Below are positions 26,536 to 33,449 of a DNA stretch of 33,449 nt, piece by piece. Source of the DNA: Microvirga sp. GTDB lineage: Bacteria > Pseudomonadota > Alphaproteobacteria > Rhizobiales > Beijerinckiaceae. Position 1 is the stretch's first letter, and each line of letters begins with the position of its first letter. The DNA is taken from NCBI GenBank assembly GCA_029266525.1, contig JAQSWQ010000069.1:1-33449 (forward strand). The letters are read 5' to 3'. Both the position numbers and the translations under genes were made by a program. A model generated the notes under the pieces. The model was given only the letters and a program-made list of their open reading frames with translations. It was not told where the DNA came from and made no database searches.

Positions 26536-27300
26536 TCAGGGGCGCTCGGTGAGGAAGGCCAGCACGCCCTGCTTGTGAAGTTTGTCACCGACCGCGAGGT
26601 TGTGGTCGCGGCCCGGAATGTCGAGGAAGCGCGCATTCGGCATGAGGTCGGCAAGCGCCGCGCCCGAGCCCGCGACATCATCCATGCCGCCGACCGCGAT
26701 CAGGGTCGGGGTGGTGATCGCGGAGACCTCCGCCCGCGACAAGACCTGGCGCGAGCCGCGGATGCAGGCGGCGAGCGCTCTCAAATCGCTCCGGGTCTGC
26801 TCGGCGAACAGGCGGAACATCCGCTGCATGGGGTCGGAGAGACCCTCGGCCGAGGGTGCCTCCATCGCATCTGCAATGCCGAGGGGCAGCCCGACGCCCT
26901 CGACCAAGTGGATGCCGAGCCCGCCCATGATCAGGGAACGCACCCGGGCCGGCGCTTGAAGCGCGAGATGCGCGGCGATGCGCGCGCCCATCGAGTAGCC
27001 CATGACATCGGCGCGCTCGAGGCCGAGATGGTCGAGGAGCCGCAGCACGTCGCCGGCCATGAGCGAGGAGTGGTAGAGCGCGGGCTCGTAGAGCTTCTGG
27101 CTCTGCCCGTGGCCGCGGTTGTCGAGCGCAACCACACGGAAGCCGGCCGCGGTCAGCGTCTTCGTCCACAGCGTGTTCACCCAATTGACGGCGTGGCTGG
27201 AGGCGAAGCCGTGGATCAGGATGATCGGCTCGCCCGAGACGCCGGGCGGAGCGAAATCGGCGAAGGCGATGCGCACGCCGGCGGAGGAGAAGAACTGCAT
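26536..27300 (-). CDS. Alpha/beta hydrolase
   Basis: 254 residues. Oxyanion strand IILIHGFASSH, VALDNRGHGQS, nucleophile elbow MGYSMGARIA (Ser), acid in AVGGMDDVAG and His in PGRDHNLAV complete the triad. ATG 27300 is the start nearest to homology. It ends 3 bases after the convergent ATPase gene stop, with no room for a terminator. No substrate can be named; ester or thioester hydrolysis, or a haloperoxidase-like reaction, is possible. Confidence 0.88.
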   Translation of the reverse strand: MQFFSSAGVRIAFADFAPPGVSGEPIILIHGFASSHAVNWVNTLWTKTLTAAGFRVVALDNRGHGQSQKLYEPALYHSSLMAGDVLRLLDHLGLERADVMGYSMGARIAAHLALQAPARVRSLIMGGLGIHLVEGVGLPLGIADAMEAPSAEGLSDPMQRMFRLFAEQTRSDLRALAACIRGSRQVLSRAEVSAITTPTLIAVGGMDDVAGSGAALADLMPNARFLDIPGRDHNLAVGDKLHKQGVLAFLTERP

Positions 27301-27424
27301 CGGGCTCGACCTCGGCGGCAGCCTTAGGGGCTCGCCCGCGGCGGCGCAATCGCCGCCGGCGCCCTGGTGCAACGCTTTTCCCCGCCGGCGATTAGCAAGG
27401 GAAAAGAGCGAACGGAGGATCGTC

Positions 27425-27820
27425 ATGTCCCGACCCGGCCCGAGCGAGCTTCCGCCTACCCCGACCGTCGAGCCGGTGGCTCCGCCGCCGCTCGCCGACG
27501 AGCGGCCGACGAGCGCACAGCTCAAGCGCGACATCGAGAGTGGGCGCACCGGCGACAAGAACCCGGTGCGCGATCCCGCGCTCGCCCCGCTTGGCACCGA
27601 TGACGAGGCGGCCGGGCGCGCGCCGAGCTCCGCCCGCACGGCCCTCGCGCGGCACTACGAGACGATCGGACGCTGGCTCGCGGGCGGCAGCCCGCGGGCG
27701 AGCGCCGCGCATGAGAAGGCGGACGGCCAGCCGGTGGTGTTCCTCGCGGTCACCGGCGCGATCGGGATCGCGCTTATCGCCGGTGTGTGGCTGTCGCGGA
27801 CCGGTATGGCCGGGCCGTAG
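27425..27820 (+). CDS. Tail-anchored hypothetical protein
   Basis: 131 residues. A proline-rich N-terminus (PPTPTVEPVAPPPLADE) is followed by RDIESGRTGDKNPVRDPALA and APLGTDDEAAG, a motif I recognise from uncharacterised rhizobial proteins. A single C-terminal helix (VVFLAVTGAIGIALIAGVW) probably anchors it in the membrane. ATG 27425 has GGAGGA five bases upstream. The divergent space to the alpha/beta hydrolase gene holds a GGCGGCG-CAAT-CGCCGCC hairpin. Function unknown. Confidence 0.7.
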   Translation: MSRPGPSELPPTPTVEPVAPPPLADERPTSAQLKRDIESGRTGDKNPVRDPALAPLGTDDEAAGRAPSSARTALARHYETIGRWLAGGSPRASAAHEKADGQPVVFLAVTGAIGIALIAGVWLSRTGMAGP

Positions 27821-27884
27821 ACGCATGGGTCCCTTTCGGCGGGTTGGCTTGCCGCGTCCGGCAGAACCTCCCACCTGAGCCCTC

Positions 27885-27930
27885 GCGAGGACCACCTCGC
27901 TTTCCCGGCATCAGGCAGGGACGACCCTGC
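27885..27930 (+). promoter_or_regulatory. Guanidine-II (mini-ykkC) riboswitch-like leader of sugE, with variant first loop
   Basis: Two equal hairpins with 6-bp stems and 4-base loops: GCGAGG-ACCA-CCTCGC (27885-27900) and GCAGGG-ACGA-CCCTGC (27915-27930), 14 bases apart and ending 13 bases before the sugE ATG. This is the mini-ykkC plan of paired ACGR loops that kiss through C-G pairs and bind guanidinium. The second hairpin is canonical. The first has ACCA instead of ACGA, which removes the guanine known to contact the ligand. A GGGG ribosome site follows the second hairpin directly, suggesting translational control. Confidence 0.75.
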
Positions 27931-27943
27931 GACGGGGACCGCA

Positions 27944-28264
27944 ATGGCGTGGGTGCAACTCTTCTTCGCTGGGCTATTCGAGATCGGCTGGGCGGTCGGC
28001 CTCAAATTCACGGACGGCTTCACGCGTCCGCTGCCGACGGCGCTGACGCTCGCCAGCATGGTCCTGAGCCTCGGTCTCCTGGGTCTTGCCCTCAAGGTCC
28101 TGCCGCTCGGCACGGCTTACGCGGTCTGGACCGGAATCGGTACCATCGGCACCGTGATCGTCGGCATCGTCCTTTTCAAGGAGAGCGCCGATCTCCTCCG
28201 CCTCGGCTGCGTGGCACTGATCCTCGCCGGCATACTGGGCCTCAAGGCCCTAACGCCCGAGTAG
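27944..28264 (+). CDS. sugE: SMR-family guanidinium exporter (SugE/Gdx type)
   Basis: 106 residues with four helices, the small multidrug resistance fold that works as an antiparallel dimer. The essential Glu is in LFFAGLFEIGWAVGLKFTDG (residue 13). The WAVGLKFTDGFTRPLP and AYAVWTGIGTIGTVI motifs are those of the SugE/Gdx group rather than EmrE. That group is known to export guanidinium in exchange for protons, and the mini-ykkC leader directly upstream agrees. The start ATG 27944 follows GACGGGGACCGCA. Confidence 0.93.
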   Translation: MAWVQLFFAGLFEIGWAVGLKFTDGFTRPLPTALTLASMVLSLGLLGLALKVLPLGTAYAVWTGIGTIGTVIVGIVLFKESADLLRLGCVALILAGILGLKALTPE

Positions 28265-28314
28265 CCGCGTGAACGCCTGCCGGTTCCGGAGAGCGACAGC
28301 TTAGCATAGGTTAC

Positions 28315-28363
28315 TCCGGGAATTCTTCTCCAAGGCTTTGGAGCAATTGTGGAATTCGCCGGA
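28315..28363. repeat. Nested inverted repeat in the sugE-tadG-like intergenic region
   Basis: Outer arms TCCGGGAATTC (28315-28325) and GAATTCGCCGGA (28352-28363) enclose a perfect inner hairpin CTCCAA-GGCT-TTGGAG (28328-28343). There is no T tract after it. It could be the end of the sugE transcript, an operator, or a small structured RNA. Only the symmetry is seen. Confidence 0.45.
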
Positions 28364-28437
28364 ACGCGAACCGGTCCGTTTGCGATTTGCCAACACTTTT
28401 CGGCTACGGATGAGGGTCGAACCCGTGAAAGGGCCCC

Positions 28438-29715
28438 ATGATCAGGCGGCGGCGTTCAGAATTCGGCCGGGACCAGCGCGGCGGCGTGGCGATCTTCTTC
28501 GGCTTTGCCCTTCCGGTGCTGCTCGTCGGCGCCGGCGCGGCCGTGGAGTACGCTTCGTTAACTCACCGGCGCGGTCAGCTCCAGAAGGCCGCCGACACGG
28601 CCGCGCTCACGGCGGCGCGCGAGCTCACCCTGGCGAATGCAGACGATGCGCGGGTCAAGAGCGTGGCGCAAGGAGCGGCGATCGCTTCGCTTACCGAGGG
28701 CAAGCAGGGCGGCACCTCGGCCACCGTCGCGGCCGAAGTGATGGACAAGCGCGGCGGCGTTCGGGTCACGATCCACGAGACGATCACGAACATCTTCGGC
28801 AAGGTGCTGACCCTACCCTCATCCGAGCTCGAGGTCCGGGCGGCGGCGAAGCTGTCGGGCGGCGGCCGCTTGTGCGTCATGGCGCTCGACCCGACCAAGG
28901 GCGAGGCGATCAGGCTCGACCAGAACGCCAAGCTCACGGCCAACGGATGTTCAGTCCAATCGAACTCGAAGGACAGGAAGGGAATCAGCGCACGGGAGTA
29001 TGCGTTTCTGTCCGCCGAACGGATCTGCTCCGCCGGCGGGTATGAAGGCAAGGCCGGCGCGAATGTCTCGCCGGCGCCGACCGCCGACTGCCCAACGATC
29101 CCCGATCCTCTCGCCAAGCGAGGCACGCCCACGGTCGGAGGCTGCGATTACGGGTCGCTTGTGCCGCTCCTGCCGAAGGTAGTTGACGGGAAGACCACCA
29201 CGCTCAACCCGGGCACCTACTGCGGTGGGCTGGTCATCACAAACAAGTCGAACGTGACCTTGAGCCAGGGTGAATACATCATTCATCAGGGCCCCCTCAT
29301 CGTGGAGAAGGGCTCGACCCTCACGGGCGAATATGTCGGCTTCTTCCTCAAGGGCGATCTCGCGACGCTGAACTTCAAGAGCGACTCGACCATCAGCCTC
29401 TCGGCACCCAAGACCGGCACGATGGCCGGCCTCCTGGTTTTCGGCGACCCGCACGCGATCTTCGGGCGCAAGTTCCATATCGAGAGCGACAACGCCCGCA
29501 AGCTGCTCGGAACCATCTACCTGCCGAAGGGCTCGATCTTCATCGACTCCAAGAAGCCGGTGGCCGACCAGTCCGCCTACACGGTTATTGTCGCGCGCAC
29601 GATCGAGCTCGAATCCGGGCCGAATCTCGTCATGAACGCCAACTACGGCGCGACCGACGTACCGGTCCCGTTAGGGGTCGGCCCGACCTCCGCGCAGGTC
29701 TCGCTCAGCCAATAG
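28438..29715 (+). CDS. TadE/TadG-like pilus-assembly family protein (orphan)
   Basis: 425 residues. The N-terminus RDQRGGVAIFFGFALPVLLVGAGAAVEYASL is the Tad-type segment: short positive start, one membrane helix, and the conserved Glu/Tyr of VEYASL. KAADTAALTAARELTL then follows, typical of TadG proteins with a periplasmic body. The C-terminal half (LNPGTYCGGLVITNKSNVTL, GEYIIHQGPLIVEKGSTLTG) reads like a beta-strand-rich repeat domain. Five Cys are in the periplasmic part. No tadA, tadB, tadC or other pilus genes are near, so it is a stand-alone member. ATG 28438 has AAAGGG just upstream. Confidence 0.82.
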   Translation: MIRRRRSEFGRDQRGGVAIFFGFALPVLLVGAGAAVEYASLTHRRGQLQKAADTAALTAARELTLANADDARVKSVAQGAAIASLTEGKQGGTSATVAAEVMDKRGGVRVTIHETITNIFGKVLTLPSSELEVRAAAKLSGGGRLCVMALDPTKGEAIRLDQNAKLTANGCSVQSNSKDRKGISAREYAFLSAERICSAGGYEGKAGANVSPAPTADCPTIPDPLAKRGTPTVGGCDYGSLVPLLPKVVDGKTTTLNPGTYCGGLVITNKSNVTLSQGEYIIHQGPLIVEKGSTLTGEYVGFFLKGDLATLNFKSDSTISLSAPKTGTMAGLLVFGDPHAIFGRKFHIESDNARKLLGTIYLPKGSIFIDSKKPVADQSAYTVIVARTIELESGPNLVMNANYGATDVPVPLGVGPTSAQVSLSQ

Positions 29716-29751
29716 ACCGGTGCGGCGCGCGAGGGATGGGCAGCAAGTGCG

Positions 29752-29979
29752 TCACCAACCGCGCTTGCGCCTGAGGCCGTGCGCCGGCGCCCAAGGCGGC
29801 GGACCGCCGCGCCATTTTGCCTTCTTGCCGCCCTTCCAGCCCTTGCCGCCTTTCCACTTTGCGTAGGCCGTATCGACGGAGGAGGGGACAAGGCCATCCG
29901 GCGCCAGAGGCGCGGCGCTCCCGGCCGGCGCGACCGCGACGAGGGCGACCACGGCGACCGCTGCAAATAGCTGCTTCAT
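29752..29979 (-). CDS. Small secreted basic Gly/Trp/Lys-rich protein
   Basis: 75 residues. Signal peptide about 1-22 (QLFAAVAVVALVAVAPAGSA). The mature part is short and strongly basic, with a KWKGGKGWKGGKKAKWRGG repeat followed by PPPWAPAHGLRRKRGW. No known family. The composition suggests binding to an anionic surface or polymer. It is downstream of the hybrid kinase gene in the same direction (74 bases apart) and convergent with the TadG-like gene. Confidence 0.6.
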   Translation of the reverse strand: MKQLFAAVAVVALVAVAPAGSAAPLAPDGLVPSSVDTAYAKWKGGKGWKGGKKAKWRGGPPPWAPAHGLRRKRGW

Positions 29980-30052
29980 GGTTCATTCTCAGAGCTCTCT
30001 CGTATCGACGCCGGAGATTTGCGCCGGTTCCCGCGCCCAATCGCGAGGGCGC

Positions 30053-32779
30053 TCAGGCCGCCTCGGCCTGTGCTGCGAGTGCGAAATGCGTGCGCAGCGC
30101 GTCCATCGTGCCATCGAGCAGCCGTGCGACCTCGGTGACGGCCTCGCCTGAGGGCAGCTCCCCCTCGGCACGGGCCCTGCCCTCGATCTCGGCGCAGCGG
30201 CGGGCAACCGCACCCGCACCGAGGTTCAGGCTCATGGATTTGAGGCTATGTGCGGCGGCTGCCACGCGCAGGGTGTCGCCGGCCGCGACCGCGTCCTTGA
30301 GCTCATCGAGGGCCCTCGGTGCATGGTCGACATAGAGACCCACCACGCGCGCGATGAATTCGCCGCCGCTCGATCCCGCCATGTCCTCGAGCTGCGCGAG
30401 GTTGTCGGCGTCGAGCAGGGCGTCCCCCTCTGCGGGCGCCGCGACTGATCGCGGTATTGCGGGCGCCTCAGGCTCCGCCTCCGGCCTGAGCCATTGCAGA
30501 AGGCAATCGGCGAGCTTCGCCACCGTGAAGGGCTTGTGCAGCACGCCGTCCATGCCGGCCTCGCGCCAAAGCTCGGCTCCGGCCCCCACCACATGCGCGG
30601 TGAGCGCGACCACGGGGGTGCGCCGGCCGCCGGTGGCCATCTCGTGCGCACGGATGAGCCGCGTCGCCTCGAAGCCGTCGACCACCGGCATGCTGCCGTC
30701 CATGAGCACGATGTCGAACGTGGACGCTCTCACGGCCTCGAACGCCTGCCGTCCGTCGTCGACCGTCGTGGGCGTGATGCCGAAGCGGGCGAGCGCCTCG
30801 CAGGCGACCTCGCGGTTCACGGCGCTGTCGTCGGCGATGAGCACGCGGGCCGAGCGGAAAATCGGAAGCGCGTCGCCGCCTCGAGCCGTGCTCGCACCCG
30901 GACGCTTGAAGGGCTCGCCGGTGACGAGACGCTCGATCGCCATGCCGAGTTCGCTCTGGACGAGCGGGCGCCGCAGGAGCGCATCGGCGAGGCCGAGCTC
31001 GAGCGCCCGCGTTCCGGTCGGATCGCCCATCGCGGCTATCGCGAGGACGCGTCGTGCGCCGGTAGGCCGGGCGCCCCGCTCAAGAAGAGCTGCGGCGTCG
31101 AGAATCCAGTCCGCTTCCTCCGAAGCTGCGCTGGGTTCGCCCGAAATGAAACGGAGGCCGGCCGCGCGCAAGGTCTCTGCCAGCACGATCCGGGTCGCTC
31201 CCCCTCGTGCGGCGACCGCGACCGGCAATGCGTCGGGCTTGGCCAGCGGCAGGGCCGGGCCGGGCAGGACGCCCTCCTGCGGCAGCGGCAGGAGCACGAA
31301 GAACTCGGAGCCCTCGCCGGGGGAGCTGGTGACGCCGATCTCGCCGCCCATCGCCTCGACGAGCCGCTTGCAGATCGACAGCCCGAGTCCCGTGCCCCCA
31401 AAGCGGCGCGTCGTCGACTGGTCGGCCTGCGAGAAGGCCGTGAAAATCGAGCCGACCTTGTCGGCCGGGATGCCGATCCCCGTGTCGGATACCCGGATGC
31501 GGATGCGGCTGTCCCCGCCCGGCGCCGACGCGATATCGAGAGCGATCAGCACATGGCCGCGGTCGGTGAACTTCAGCGCATTATTGACGAGGTTCGAAAG
31601 GACCTGCGTCAGCCGCACCGGATCGCCGATCGTCTGTACCGGGATGCCTGGCGCGACCGAGGCCGACAGATCGAGCCCCTTCGACTGCGCGCGCTCGCCG
31701 AACAGCGTCACCACGGTGTCGACGATCTCGGCCGGCTGCACTGCGATGCGCTCGAGCTCGAGCTTGCCCGACTCGACCTTCGCGAAATCGAGGATGTCGT
31801 TGATGATGGCAAGCAGGCTCTGCCCCGAGCGGGCGATGACCTCGGCATAGCGGCGCTGCCGGTCGGGCAGATCGGCGGAGGCGAGAAGCTCGGCCATCAC
31901 CAGCATGCCGTTCATCGGCGTGCGGATCTCGTGGCTCATCGTGGCGAGGAACTCGGACTTGGCGCCGTTCGCGGCCTCCGCCGCCTCCTTCGCCTCCTTG
32001 AGGTCGTGGGTGCGCTCGAGGACCTCCTGCTCGAGGTTCTCGCGGTGCTTCGCGAGGCGGTGGTCGCGATCGCGGATCTCGCCCATCATTTCGCCGAAGC
32101 TCGCGGCGAGGATGCCGATCTCGTCGTCGCTCTTGATCGCGACCGTCGCCCGGTAATCGTGGCTCTCGCGGATGCTCGCCATCGTCTGGCTTAGCGCGAC
32201 CAGCGGACCCGTGATCGAGCGCTGCAGGCGCAACGAAATCATGAGCCCGATCGCCATCGCGAGCGTCGCGCCCGAGACAGAGATCAGGAGCATGTCGCGA
32301 AAGCGCGTGAAGAGGTCGCCGGTGTCGCTCACGACGATGAAGCGGCCGACCACCTCGCCTGCCTCGATCACCGGGGTCGAGACCTGGAGGGTGTGGCTCG
32401 TCAGAAGCCGCCAGAGCGGGACCTCCGCCCCCTCGTCGAGGTTGAGATCGCCTTCGAGCCGCACCGCCGAGCCGAGATCGGCCACGACGCGGCCCTCCTT
32501 GTCCTCGACCGTCGCATAGACGAGGCCGGGCATGCGGGCGATGGCCCGCATCGCCTCCAGCACGCCATTGGCGTTGCCCGCCGCGAGCGCGTTCGAGCTC
32601 GCAGCCGCGAAGATGGTCGCGGCAGCAAGAAGATTGTCCCGTTTCGCCGCCGCGTAGCGCTGCGCCTCCTGCCAAAGGCCAAGCCCGGCGATCAAGGCAA
32701 GGCCGATGCCGACCGCGATGATTACGAGCCGGCCGAGCTTGTAGTTGATCGAGCGCCTGATGCTGAGTCGCGTGTCCAT
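30053..32779 (-). CDS. Hybrid sensor histidine kinase with receiver and HPt domains (BarA-like architecture)
   Basis: 908 residues. Order: membrane helix about 18-37, periplasmic sensor about 40-160, second helix about 162-184, HAMP about 185-240, coiled coil 240-275. HisKA follows with His 283 in [10 protein letters not shown], and HATPase with N box [16 protein letters not shown] and GGTGLGL (461-467). Next is a degenerate receiver-like stretch about 510-640 without a phospho-acceptor Asp, a true receiver with Asp 694 in IVLMDGSMP and Lys 749, and an HPt domain with His 844 in [15 protein letters not shown]. This makes a complete internal phosphorelay whose output regulator is not encoded next to it except for the shortened receiver protein divergent at 32904. 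The signal sensed is unknown. Confidence 0.93.
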   Translation of the reverse strand: MDTRLSIRRSINYKLGRLVIIAVGIGLALIAGLGLWQEAQRYAAAKRDNLLAAATIFAAASSNALAAGNANGVLEAMRAIARMPGLVYATVEDKEGRVVADLGSAVRLEGDLNLDEGAEVPLWRLLTSHTLQVSTPVIEAGEVVGRFIVVSDTGDLFTRFRDMLLISVSGATLAMAIGLMISLRLQRSITGPLVALSQTMASIRESHDYRATVAIKSDDEIGILAASFGEMMGEIRDRDHRLAKHRENLEQEVLERTHDLKEAKEAAEAANGAKSEFLATMSHEIRTPMNGMLVMAELLASADLPDRQRRYAEVIARSGQSLLAIINDILDFAKVESGKLELERIAVQPAEIVDTVVTLFGERAQSKGLDLSASVAPGIPVQTIGDPVRLTQVLSNLVNNALKFTDRGHVLIALDIASAPGGDSRIRIRVSDTGIGIPADKVGSIFTAFSQADQSTTRRFGGTGLGLSICKRLVEAMGGEIGVTSSPGEGSEFFVLLPLPQEGVLPGPALPLAKPDALPVAVAARGGATRIVLAETLRAAGLRFISGEPSAASEEADWILDAAALLERGARPTGARRVLAIAAMGDPTGTRALELGLADALLRRPLVQSELGMAIERLVTGEPFKRPGASTARGGDALPIFRSARVLIADDSAVNREVACEALARFGITPTTVDDGRQAFEAVRASTFDIVLMDGSMPVVDGFEATRLIRAHEMATGGRRTPVVALTAHVVGAGAELWREAGMDGVLHKPFTVAKLADCLLQWLRPEAEPEAPAIPRSVAAPAEGDALLDADNLAQLEDMAGSSGGEFIARVVGLYVDHAPRALDELKDAVAAGDTLRVAAAAHSLKSMSLNLGAGAVARRCAEIEGRARAEGELPSGEAVTEVARLLDGTMDALRTHFALAAQAEAA

Positions 32780-32903
32780 TGGCGCGGCCGAAACGGAAGG
32801 AGGTGCTTCGGCTTAAGGCGACATGATTAGAATTCGACTAACCGGAGCGTTTACCTCCTCCTCAGACCTTTGTGCTTGGCTCCTTGCCCTCCGGAGGACG
32901 ATC

Positions 32904-33221
32904 ATGTTTCTGACGCGCGGCAAGGCCGGGAACGAGTATGTTTTCGATCGTCCTTCGCGGCTGCTCGCGGTCGACGACGATCCGATCATGCGCGAATTCG
33001 CGACCGCGCAGCTTGCGCAGCCCGGCTGCGAGATCGTGGCGGCCGAAGACGGGGAGGCGGCCTGGGCGATCCTTCAGAGCGACGAGGCCGGGTTCGATCT
33101 CGTGCTGAGCGACCTCGAGATGCCGCGGATGAACGGCTTCGCGCTCCTGGAGACGATTCGCGGAAGCACGCGTTTCTCGCATCTCCCCGTCGTTGTCATC
33201 ACAAGCCGCGAGGACAACTAA
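32904..33221 (+). CDS. Single-domain response regulator, C-terminus missing
   Basis: 105 residues from ATG 32904, which has GGAGGA upstream; the frame is open to 32823 without a good start. A receiver domain begins at LLAVDDDPIMREFA (acidic pocket) with the phospho-acceptor Asp in FDLVLSDLEMPRMNG and the Thr/Ser switch in VVVITSRE. It stops right there, so the last beta strand, the conserved Lys and helix 5 (about 25-30 residues) are absent. The stop lies in a CTAACGC repeat that recurs upstream of an integrase-like gene, so truncation at an integration site is likely. It is divergent from the hybrid kinase and was probably its partner. Confidence 0.8.
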   Translation: MFLTRGKAGNEYVFDRPSRLLAVDDDPIMREFATAQLAQPGCEIVAAEDGEAAWAILQSDEAGFDLVLSDLEMPRMNGFALLETIRGSTRFSHLPVVVITSREDN

Positions 33222-33340
33222 CGCCATAACCTTTCCTAACGCCGCGCTATGTCGAACGTGGCGCGCAAGTGGCTGTGGATGAAAGCGAATGTTCCCCGCT
33301 AGGCATCGTTAGACGGTGTTATTCTAACGCTCCATAACAC
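33218..33340. repeat. CTAACGC repeats between the truncated receiver and the integrase-like gene
   Basis: CTAACGC occurs at 33218, 33236 and 33324. The first and third copies are extended (CTAACGCCATAACC and CTAACGCTCCATAACAC). GTTAGA (33308-33313) and TCTAAC (33323-33328) form an inverted pair. Such clusters next to an integrase gene can be recombinase or excisionase arm sites or part of an attachment site. This is inferred from position and repetition only. Confidence 0.45.
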
Positions 33341-33390
33341 GGCAGAACGGGGCATTTCCGTTCCCCGCCGTTTACCCCGGAGCGGCCGAC

Positions 33391-33449
33391 ATGCCAGCGG
33401 TGTTTACATCTCAGAGCGTGGCACGAATGAAGCCCGATCCGCGAAAGCG
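33391..33449 (+). CDS. Probable integrase N-terminus (Arm/DUF4102-like), runs off the window
   Basis: ATG 33391 with GGAG nine bases upstream opens MPAVFTSQSVARMKPDPRKR. The pattern of a helix followed by A-x-x-KPDPxKR matches the start of tyrosine integrases with an N-terminal arm-binding domain (usually continuing with a PDxxLPGLY-type segment). Only 19 residues are visible, so the call is tentative. The position, right after a truncated gene and a block of short repeats, supports it. Confidence 0.5.
   Translation, partial: MPAVFTSQSVARMKPDPRK

Noticed and set aside
24979-27300. HerA-type ATPase as part of a defence system
   Set aside because: The protein is of the housekeeping YjgR group, its convergent neighbour is an ordinary alpha/beta hydrolase, and no nuclease, SIR2 or DUF4297-type partner is present.
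28338-29045. Overlapping frame in the 5' half of the TadG-like gene
   Set aside because: It is an out-of-frame, Arg/Gly-rich shadow with no start signal. The TadG-like frame has the conserved N-terminal motif.
33222-33340. CRISPR-like array formed by the CTAACGC repeats
   Set aside because: The repeats are only 7-17 bases, irregularly spaced and diverged. No leader or cas genes are present.

Overview
The window looks like chromosomal DNA of a high-GC alphaproteobacterium, most likely of the Hyphomicrobiales (Rhizobiales) type. The pointers are a SAM-II (metA-type) riboswitch in front of metZ, dispersed extragenic palindromes of the GTCATTCCGGGCTC and TCACCGGGCTTGTCCCGG kinds, a mini-ykkC/sugE unit, split methylmalonyl-CoA mutase genes, and short-spaced or overlapping genes with occasional GTG and TTG starts. 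No tRNA, rRNA, CRISPR array or complete insertion sequence was seen. No stretch longer than about 200 bases lacks a gene.

Layout. 1-1000: the 3' end of a tyrosine integrase gene runs into an SDR dehydrogenase gene that has lost its 3' end. 1027-4828: a crotonase gene, then a divergent TRAP transporter operon (dctP, dctQ, broken dctM). 4894-7879: SAM-II riboswitch and frameshifted metZ, then convergent sulfurtransferase (internal amber stop) and RraA-like aldolase genes. 8016-10275: small membrane protein, Ppx/GppA phosphatase, rRNA methyltransferase rlmE. 10322-13470: exported dienelactone hydrolase, DHA2 efflux protein, and a Phd/VapC-type toxin-antitoxin pair with two palindromic operators. 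13583-15896: guaB and an exported nicotinamidase-like hydrolase. 15997-21618: the two methylmalonyl-CoA mutase subunits, separated by three tandem paralogous secreted proteins. 21695-24765: secreted SH3-like protein, small membrane protein, and folK/folB/folP with a DUF2267-like gene. 24979-28264: HerA/YjgR-type ATPase, alpha/beta hydrolase, tail-anchored protein, mini-ykkC leader and sugE. 28438-33221: TadG-like protein, small basic secreted protein, hybrid histidine kinase and a divergent, shortened receiver protein. 33391-end: start of a second integrase-like gene.

How the genes fit together. Most units are ordinary housekeeping or catabolic functions: solute uptake with acyl-CoA/SDR chemistry, methionine synthesis under SAM control, folate and GMP synthesis, propionyl-CoA/methylmalonyl-CoA metabolism, and guanidinium export under a guanidine riboswitch. 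Two themes stand out. First, both edges show an integrase gene next to a gene that lost its 3' end, and three broken genes (dctM, metZ, sulfurtransferase) lie within 2.6 kb near the left edge. This is either local decay or a cluster of sequence errors. Second, palindromic repeats have reached coding sequence (scpA N-terminus, folK C-terminus). I did not find a clearly new multi-gene system. The best leads are the secreted paralogue trio inserted between mutA and mutB, the mini-ykkC leader with a variant first loop, and the in-frame repeat in scpA.
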